16,261 nt of DNA from Pinguiococcus pyrenoidosus (taxonomy: Eukaryota; Sar; Pinguiophyceae; Pinguiochrysidales; Pinguiochrysidaceae). The notes below the pieces were generated by a model that did no database searches, had not been told where the DNA came from, and saw only the letters and a program-made list of their open reading frames with translations. Positions within the stretch are counted from its first letter, which is position 1, and every line of letters begins with the position of its first letter. A program made the translations under genes and the position numbers. The stretch spans positions 1 to 16,261 of the forward strand of contig JAAMXY010000678.1 in assembly GCA_019677205.1 (NCBI GenBank), read 5' to 3'. Of this stretch, positions 1 to 5,281 are shown piece after piece.

Positions 1-1
1 C

Positions 2-238
2 CTTCTCCTCGGGTTGAGCAGCCATGGCTACCATGGGAACTACAAGTTCCCCATCTACTACACGCTGTTCGTCGCGTCGCGCTGCCACCGGCATGGCACG
101 GCCTTCACGGAGGCCGAGCCGCGCATCGATACTTTCCGCTGCGGACGCTTCTCGCTCCTTCGTCTCCTCCACCTCCTCTCGATCGTCCAAGGACTTCGAC
201 GGCGACCTCAGCTTCTGGAAGGCACTCTGAATTCGTGA
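2..238 (+). CDS. Possible 3' end of a gene entering from the left edge
   Basis: An open frame with no start inside the window runs from base 2 to a TGA at 236-238. Its first ~30 codons look coding: nearly all end in G or C, and they read as a plausible hydrophobic/aromatic stretch (…NYKFPIYYTLFVASR…). In the next frame over, the last codons before a TGA at 228-230 (KDFDGDLSFWKAL) also look coding. They follow a pyrimidine-rich run at about 150-189 ending in AAG, so a final intron and a stop at 230 are possible, although I find no convincing donor. I do not recognise the protein. The region overlaps the 3' end of the minus-strand gene at 105-836, so either the two genes converge with overlapping ends or one of them is not real. 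Confidence 0.3.
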   Translation, partial: LLLGLSSHGYHGNYKFPIYYTLFVASRCHRHGTAFTEAEPRIDTFRCGRFSLLRLLHLLSIVQGLRRRPQLLEGTLNS

Positions 239-836
239 CCAAGTGCGCGATGGTGTCGTACTCTTGCTCCCAGCTTCCCCGTCCTCTGACAGCCTCGTCC
301 TCCGCGATGACAGCTTCGTCCTCCGCGATGACAGCCTCGTCCTCCGCGATGACAGCCTCGTCCTCCGCGATGGCAGCCTCGTCTCCCGCGATGGCGGCTT
401 CGTCCTGCGCGATGCTTTTGTCCTCCGCGATGACAGCCTCGTCCTCCGCGATGCTCTGGTCCTCCTCAGCGGTGTGAACCTCTTCCTCCGCCGCGCTGGG
501 GACCTCCGCCTCCGCGCTGGCGGCTGCTGCGGCCGCTGCAGGTGCTGTCCGTGCTGTCCGTGCTGTCCGTGCTGTCCGTGCTGTTCGTGCTGTCCGTGGT
601 GGCTTCTTCGCCCCGCCCCCCCCGCTGTCAAGCCATTTGTTGATGCGCCGCTTGTGCGCGGCGCAAACCCTTCGGCCGCACCACACCTGATCCTTCCTTC
701 GGGATCGGACTTCGCACCCTACGACGCTGCAGAGCACGTTGCCGTGGGCGTCGTGCGTGACGCCCACGGCTCGCGCGGGATGCTTCAGTCGAAACGGCCC
801 GAAGCCGCTTACCACATCCCGCGCTGTGTCCTCCAT
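105..836 (-). CDS. Unrecognised protein with a CX4C-X11-CX4C-XXH motif and two tandem-repeat tracts
   Basis: This is a 243-residue frame from an ATG at 836 (good context, atcATGG) to TGA at 105-107. Residues 31-61 hold a possible metal-binding motif: Cys36, Cys41, Cys53, Cys58 and His61 (spacing CX4C-X11-CX4C-XXH), followed by a basic KRRINKW segment. A Gly/Lys/Pro linker, an RTA tripeptide repeat, an alanine run and then a highly acidic heptad repeat (AEDEAVI type) follow. The C-terminal ~60 residues are Gly/Arg-rich. The frame stays open upstream with in-frame ATGs at 980 and 1040. I prefer 836 because the recognisable motif starts just after it, but an upstream exon or longer N-terminus is possible. 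I recognise no family. The motif resembles a small zinc finger, so nucleic-acid binding is a guess. The repeats make the frame partly self-sustaining, which lowers confidence that it is a gene. Confidence 0.45.
   Translation of the reverse strand: MEDTARDVVSGFGPFRLKHPARAVGVTHDAHGNVLCSVVGCEVRSRRKDQVWCGRRVCAAHKRRINKWLDSGGGGAKKPPRTARTARTARTARTARTAPAAAAAAASAEAEVPSAAEEEVHTAEEDQSIAEDEAVIAEDKSIAQDEAAIAGDEAAIAEDEAVIAEDEAVIAEDEAVIAEDEAVRGRGSWEQEYDTIAHLVTNSECLPEAEVAVEVLGRSRGGGGDEGARSVRSGKYRCAARPP
287..472. repeat. 21-base minisatellite, nine units
   Basis: Tandem units with consensus tgacagcctcgtcctccgcg + a start at 287, 308, 329, 350, 371, 392, 413, 431 and 452. The unit at 413-430 is 18 bases (one codon lost) and the last (452-472) is diverged. 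Read on the minus strand, each unit gives a seven-residue acidic repeat (I-A-E-D-E-A-V). Every length change seen is a multiple of three, so the frame on that strand is kept. Confidence 0.95.
542..595. repeat. 9-base microsatellite, six units
   Basis: Six tandem copies of gtgctgtcc run without interruption; the fifth carries one C-to-T change (gtgctgttc). On the minus strand they encode Arg-Thr-Ala repeats just after the cysteine motif of the minus-strand gene, giving a basic linker ahead of its acidic repeat. Confidence 0.95.
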
Positions 837-1124
837 GATGAATCGATTGCGACTTCGAAACCAGGAAAAGGGGCCTGGGCGTTCGCTGCGGAAGGCTTGG
901 AAGGGGGGGACGGGCGGAGACGGCAGCAACAAGGGGCTGTGCGCCACATGCGCGCCACCTTCGCACTGACTTGGGCTCATCTTGGCTACCGCAAGCTCCA
1001 CAGTGGAGCACCGTGCGGAAAGACGCGTCCCACGCTGCATAGCGCGGAGCGGGGGCACTTGCGTCGTGCTTAGACGCACCAGCCAATGGGAGCTCCGAAG
1101 TTCCACCACATAGCTTTCCACCAC

Positions 1125-1706
1125 TATCCATTCTACCTGACCTATTTTATAGCAAAGTTATGTCCGCTTCGCGAGATACTGATTGGATAGTGTGAAAATA
1201 TCGTGATCAGTATTACGAATCACAGCGGGTACATAGCAGTATAACTCCGCCTTTGTGCTTCCGAAAACTGCTACGCTATCGGGCCATATACTCCAAAGGC
1301 TGGATTCTCCGACTATACTGCCATTGGTCAATTCTGATACTGTTGCCTCTCTCGTTTTTGTTTCTATACGCATACTGCACGCTTTCGCTCTGTAACACTA
1401 TTGGACAATGAATTTTTGTTTCCATCCGAACGCGCCCAAGTTTCTATACTGCTAGCAACTTTGGTGGTTTTTAAAAATGTAAAATGTATTTTCAACTTTT
1501 TGATCTGAGTCAGATCCCGATTCGCTGCGTTCCATTGGTCTGCGTCACTCGCGGTCAATATTATCCCGTGATACAGCTTTCCCAACAGCGCCGCTCAAAA
1601 GTCAACTTTCCGAGTCGCGAGAGAGAGAGAGAGAGAGAGACAGAGGGAGGGAGATCCACGCGAAGAGGCACATCCCCAAGACACCGCAGCTCGTGGTGCG
1701 GAGAGC
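1125..1706. promoter_or_regulatory. Divergent, AT-rich spacer upstream of the MetRS gene, with CCAAT boxes and a repeated ATACTG hexamer
   Basis: No convincing gene lies here; the short frames on the minus strand show no family and no codon bias. Base composition drops sharply against both flanks. ATTGG (CCAAT on the minus strand) occurs at 1182-1186, 1323-1327, 1400-1404 and 1534-1538, with one CCAAT just outside at 1083-1087. The hexamer ATACTG or its complement occurs seven times between 1176 and 1451. A (GA)11 run sits at 1619-1640, about 65 bases before the MetRS start. CCAAT boxes are classic NF-Y/HAP binding sites in eukaryotic promoters. That this spacer drives both flanking genes is inference from its position. 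Confidence 0.55.
1619..1640. repeat. (GA)11 microsatellite
   Basis: Eleven uninterrupted GA dinucleotides, followed by purine-rich sequence, lie in the probable 5' leader or core promoter of the methionyl-tRNA synthetase gene. GA/CT runs close to a start codon are common promoter or 5'UTR elements in eukaryotes. No function can be read from the sequence alone. Confidence 0.95.
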
Positions 1707-3434
1707 ATGCAACTTCTCCAAGCCGTAGCCTTGGCAATGGCGTGCGCAAACGCCATGGCTTGGGGCGCGGCGCGCCTGAACCGCGCACCGCGTCAGCTGA
1801 CGCAGCTGCGGCGCTCTCTGCGCATGTCAGCTGACACTTCGGCGTCGAGGTTCGTGACGACGCCGATCTTCTACGTGAACGACGTCCCGCATGTGGGCCA
1901 CGCATACACAAGCATCGCCGCGGACGCGGTGGCGAGGTTCAGCAGGCTGGACCAGCGGCCCACGCGCTTCGCCACCGGCACGGACGAGCACGGCGAGAAG
2001 GTGCAGCAGAGCGCGGAGAAGCGCGGCATCGCGCCGCAGCAGTTCTGCGACGAAGTGAGCGAGAGTTTCCAGAAGCTCAAGGGGGCCTTCGGCCTGAGCA
2101 ACGACGTGTTCGTGCGCACCACGGCGGCGGAGCACAAGCAAGCTGTCCAGGAGATGTGGAAGCGCCTGCTGGCGAAGGGCCTCATTTACAAGGGCACCTA
2201 CGAGGGCTGGTACAGCGTCCGCGACGAGGCGTTCTACACGGAGTCCGAGCTGATCGAAGTGGACGGCGAGAAGCGCGCTCCGAGCGGCAGCGTGGTGGAG
2301 TGGCGGGCCAAGGAGCCGAGTTACTTTTTCAAGCTCTCCGAGTTTACGCAGCCTCTGCTGGACTACTACGAGGCCAATCCGGATTTCCTGCAGCCGGCGT
2401 CGCGGAGAAATGAAGTGGTCAGCTTTGTCAAGGAGGGCCTCAAGGATCTGAGCGTGTCCAGGACCAGCTTCTCCTGGGGCGTCCCCGTTCCCGACGACGA
2501 CGAGCATGTGGTGTACGTCTGGATCGACGCGCTGACGAACTACCTGACGGTGCTGGGGTGGCCCCAGTCCGAGCAGGAGGAGGGTGGACTGTACAGCACG
2601 TTCTGGCAGAACGCGGTGCACATCGTGGGCAAGGACATCCTGAGGTTCCACGCGGTGTACTGGCCGGCGATGCTCATGGGCGTGGGCATCCCGCCGCCGA
2701 AGAAGATCTTCGCGCATGGGTGGTGGACCAAGGATGGGGAGAAGATCTCGAAGAGCCTGGGCAACGTGATCAACCCCTTCGAGCTCATCGACACGTACGG
2801 CGTCGATGCAACCCGCTACTTCCTGCTCAGCGCCACCTCGTTTGGCTCCGACGCGGACTTCAGCCACCAGCAGATGCTCGTGACGTGCAACGGCTTTCTT
2901 GCAAACTGTTTTGGAAACTTGCTGAATCGCGCCGTGACGCTGAGCTTCAAGAACTGCGACAAGAAGGCGCCGGGAGTGCCCGCTCCGGAGGCGCTCGCCG
3001 ACGCCGACAAGGCCCTGCTGGCCGCGGCGCAGGACCTGCCGGACAAGCTCCGCGGTAGCTACGACGCCTTGAAGCTGCACGAGGCTTGCAGCGTGGTCGA
3101 GGAGATCCTGCGACAGGGGAATAGCTACGTCGACGAGCAGGCCCCGTGGACCTTGCGGAAGACGGATCCGGAGCGCTTTCGGACTGTTATCTGGACGCTA
3201 CTAGAGGTGCTGCGCTGCTGCGCCATTGGGATTCACCCTGTCATGCCGGAAGCGGCCGCCAAGGTTCTGAGGCAGCTCGGCGTGGCGGAGGATGCCGTGA
3301 AAGCGCCGACGGTGGCCATGATTAAGGAGGAACGCTGCCGAATAGATGGCAACGACCTGCCCAAGCCCCAGCCGGTCTTTCCTAGATTGGACGAAGAGGC
3401 CATCTTGCAGTCCCAGGCCGTCGTGGCAGAATGA
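1707..3434 (+). CDS. metG: Methionyl-tRNA synthetase, organellar (bacterial-type), with targeting presequence
   Basis: This 575-residue single-exon gene encodes the enzyme that charges tRNA-Met with methionine for organellar translation. The class I signature HVGH is at residues 62-65 and the KMSKS-type loop KISKS at 346-350; VYVWIDALTNYL (270-281) and the FATGTDEHGEKVQQ segment (88-101) are typical MetRS blocks. An all-helical anticodon-binding region fills about 400-540. The knuckle reads YSVRDE, lacking the paired cysteines, so this is the zinc-free form seen in mitochondrial and some bacterial enzymes. There is no C-terminal tRNA-binding extension. The first ~18 residues form a hydrophobic signal peptide ending ANAMA before Trp, then a basic, acid-free stretch with many Arg and Leu up to about residue 40. 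That suggests plastid import via the ER, or dual targeting if translation can also begin at Met40. The ATG at 1707 is the start that includes this presequence. It is intronless, unlike most neighbours. Confidence 0.96.
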   Translation: MQLLQAVALAMACANAMAWGAARLNRAPRQLTQLRRSLRMSADTSASRFVTTPIFYVNDVPHVGHAYTSIAADAVARFSRLDQRPTRFATGTDEHGEKVQQSAEKRGIAPQQFCDEVSESFQKLKGAFGLSNDVFVRTTAAEHKQAVQEMWKRLLAKGLIYKGTYEGWYSVRDEAFYTESELIEVDGEKRAPSGSVVEWRAKEPSYFFKLSEFTQPLLDYYEANPDFLQPASRRNEVVSFVKEGLKDLSVSRTSFSWGVPVPDDDEHVVYVWIDALTNYLTVLGWPQSEQEEGGLYSTFWQNAVHIVGKDILRFHAVYWPAMLMGVGIPPPKKIFAHGWWTKDGEKISKSLGNVINPFELIDTYGVDATRYFLLSATSFGSDADFSHQQMLVTCNGFLANCFGNLLNRAVTLSFKNCDKKAPGVPAPEALADADKALLAAAQDLPDKLRGSYDALKLHEACSVVEEILRQGNSYVDEQAPWTLRKTDPERFRTVIWTLLEVLRCCAIGIHPVMPEAAAKVLRQLGVAEDAVKAPTVAMIKEERCRIDGNDLPKPQPVFPRLDEEAILQSQAVVAE

Positions 3435-3798
3435 GAGCGACAAAACGCCAGACAAGAATGAAAGAAAGCTGGAACGGAGGCTCTGTCATCACTTGTGTCA
3501 TCTGGCGCCATCGGATTTGCTTGCGTGCCCTTGGGTTTTCTCGCATTCGTTCGCATCCGATGGTCACACCCGCTAGTAGTGTCCACAAGCGACGCCGGAC
3601 GCCGGCCTCGGCGCCACAAAATCCCTCTCCGACGGTATCGATCGCTCTCACACGCATTCCCGTCGACAAGTGCTCTCGTTCCCGCGGCGTTTCAGAGTGG
3701 GATCCGGCGTCCGTGCTCAAGCAGATAGCCCTTTTTGGCGACGGAGCCAGAACATTCCTGCGTCCTGACGACGTCAGGAGGATCTGCGGCCGTCTGCA
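3435..3798 (+). other. Spacer between the MetRS and M23 peptidase genes
   Basis: This stretch holds the 3' end of the MetRS transcript and the promoter/5' leader of the M23 gene. No CCAAT box is visible, unlike the other upstream regions. A frame in line with the peptidase is open throughout, and its last ~40 codons (about 3690-3810) look coding-like (…VLKQIALFGDGARTFLRP…). Joining that frame across the intron at 3813-4044 would shift the reading frame, so it is not part of my gene model. It could be an upstream open frame or chance. A 15-base near-perfect inverted repeat sits at 3764-3778. Confidence 0.5.
3764..3778. promoter_or_regulatory. Inverted repeat CCTGACG-A-CGTCAGG, bZIP-like
   Basis: Two 7-base arms are perfectly complementary around one central base, 20 bases upstream of the M23 peptidase start codon. 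The TGACG/CGTCA half-sites match those bound by CREB/ATF/TGA-type bZIP factors. Because it would lie in or next to the 5' leader, a small mRNA hairpin is an alternative reading. Function is inferred only from sequence and position. Confidence 0.3.
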
Positions 3799-5016
3799 AT
3801 GGCCTTCCGGAGGTACGTTTCCCGCGACCCCCTCTCCAGGGCAAGCTGGCGGCCATGAGAGGCCCGCCCGGCGAAGCTCAGACAGCCGCTGCGAAGAAAA
3901 AGAATCTGGTGGCGTCAGAAAAGACCGAGACAAAAAAATGTCTTCGCGGAGAAAAAGGCACCTGAGAGGCAGGAGTTGCAAGCCCTTACCTGACCCGTTG
4001 GCTTTCTTCTCTTCCTCCTCCTGCCCTTCCGCCGCCTTCCTCAGGGCGGCTTTGCTCCTGGGAATCGCAGCTTTGCGGGCTGGCGGCTCGGAGGTGCCGA
4101 GCTTGGACAAGGTCCAGGCTGCCCTGTCTCGCGTGAAGTTCCACCCCGTGGTCAAGCTGCCGCCTCCGGGGCAGTACCGCATCCGCGACTTCAGCGCCGG
4201 GCCGGACGGCAACGACTTCGTGGGTGCCGCCGACTTGCAAGACCGGGGCCTCAAAGCCTTTCTCCAAGGTGGCGTCCATCCTGCCTGCGATCCGGATCTT
4301 CCTCCAAGGGCTGAATGCGCTGCTTTGCTTGCCAGGCGTGTTGAAGTGGAGGAAGAAGAAGGGCTATGACGTGGGCAAGTACAACGAGAGGAGGCCGGGC
4401 ATGTACTCCACCGACCTGTTCCTCTCGGGAGAGGCGAACATCGATGGCTACACCGGCGTGCGGGACATTCACATGGGCGTGGACATCGGCGGGCCCCTGG
4501 GAACGGCGGTGTACGCGCCAGATGATGGGTAGGGCATCCGACACGACGCGTTTCATTCAGATTTGCTCCTCGTCTCTCCGAGCAAGATCGTTGCTCGGAT
4601 TTGGCTCGAGAGGCTAACCTTTTACACGACGGCGCCTTGCGCTCGCTAGGTTCATCAAGTATTTTGGCTACAACGAGGCCCACGGGGACTACGGGCATGT
4701 GATCGTCACCGAGCATCGGTACACCGTGCCGGGAACGCAGGAAAGCTTTCCAGTGTACATGCTCTTCGGCCACCTGAGCAAGGAGAGCCTGCACTTCAAG
4801 TACCAGGGGAAAGCGGTGAAGGCGGGCGACGTGATCGGCTGGTTCGGCCCACCGTCCGAGAATGGAGGCTGGCCGGAGCACGTCCACTTTCAGCTATCCT
4901 TGGTCGAGCCCTCCACCCACGACATGCCGGGAACAGTGTCGAGGGCTCAACTTCCTGACGCGTTGCGGACGTTCCCGGATCCCCGCCTTGTCTTAGGGTC
5001 CGTGTATCGGGACTAG
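3799..5016 (+). CDS. Secreted M23 (LytM/lysostaphin-type) metallopeptidase
   Basis: I read join(3799..3812, 4045..4268, 4336..4528, 4650..5016), giving 265 residues with in-phase GT-AG junctions. Exon 1 has only 14 coding bases (MAFR + AG). Its donor GTACGT and the pyrimidine tract before 4045 are strong. The joined start MAFRRAALLLGIAALRAGG is a good signal peptide, so the protein should enter the secretory route or a complex plastid. The M23 zinc site is complete: His125 and Asp129 in HMGVD, His223 in HVH, with catalytic His184 (FGHLS) and His221. Other family blocks are GTAVYAPDDG, GDYGHVIVTEH and ENGGWPEHVHFQL, plus an N-terminal FHPVV and a C-terminal DPRLVLG. Bacterial relatives cut glycyl or peptide cross-links in peptidoglycan; the substrate here is unknown. 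The introns rule out simple bacterial contamination. Alternative: without intron 1, a longer basic N-terminus with no signal peptide. Confidence 0.85.
4529..4649 (+). other. Intron 3 of the M23 peptidase gene
   Basis: A 121-base GT-AG intron falls inside the conserved block after the zinc-binding HxxxD. Without splicing, the frame stops at a TAG one codon after the donor. Splicing joins APDDG to FIKYFGYNEAHGDYG without a gap, which matches the continuous family alignment. The other two introns are 3813-4044 (232 bases) and 4269-4335 (67 bases). Confidence 0.9.
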
Positions 5017-5281
5017 GCGAAGGGCGACGCAGAGGTGGAGGCTGCACAACCTTCACGGCCGTGATGGAGGAGAATGCGAGTAACATGCTTCCTGAGATGT
5101 GTTGCCCAAGCATTCCATTCAGCCCTCGACAGACTGTCATGGTGAGTAGGCAAGGTCTGATTCCCACATCCCGTCTATCCTCGTCGACTACGCGGACCAA
5201 AAATGTACGACCATCACAGGCGTCCTCGAGTCTCACACTCAGACGACTCGGCCAGAAAATCGATGCAGAGGGAGGGCGGAC
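5017..5281. other. Convergent 3' spacer between the M23 and Hsp110 genes
   Basis: The stop codons of two convergent genes are 265 bases apart, so this space must contain both 3' untranslated regions. I see no gene, repeat or clear polyadenylation signal. Confidence 0.6.

Noticed and set aside
243-1073. 276-codon plus-strand frame across the minisatellites
   Set aside because: Its openness comes from the repeats; it has long Cys/Pro and Leu/Arg runs typical of a reverse reading, while the minus strand gives a more ordinary protein with a Cys motif.
1158-1585. Two short minus-strand frames in the AT-rich spacer (71 and 73 codons)
   Set aside because: There is no codon bias like the neighbours, no domain, and dense promoter-type motifs in the same place.
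1827-3080. 417-codon minus-strand open frame
   Set aside because: It lies wholly opposite the MetRS coding region; its Leu/Arg/Val/His-rich composition is what reversed GC3-rich codons give. No family features.
4224-4335. In-frame hydrophobic reading through the 67-base M23 intron (…ASILPAIRIFLQGLNALL…)
   Set aside because: It looks membrane-like, but it would cut off the conserved FHPVV-containing N-terminal part, which is in another frame. Splicing 4269-4335 joins both parts in phase.
3382-4887. 501-codon minus-strand open frame
   Set aside because: It is antisense to the M23 gene and its introns, has Ser/Arg/Pro-rich low-order sequence with no domain, and crosses exons and introns alike. 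It is a shadow of GC-rich DNA.
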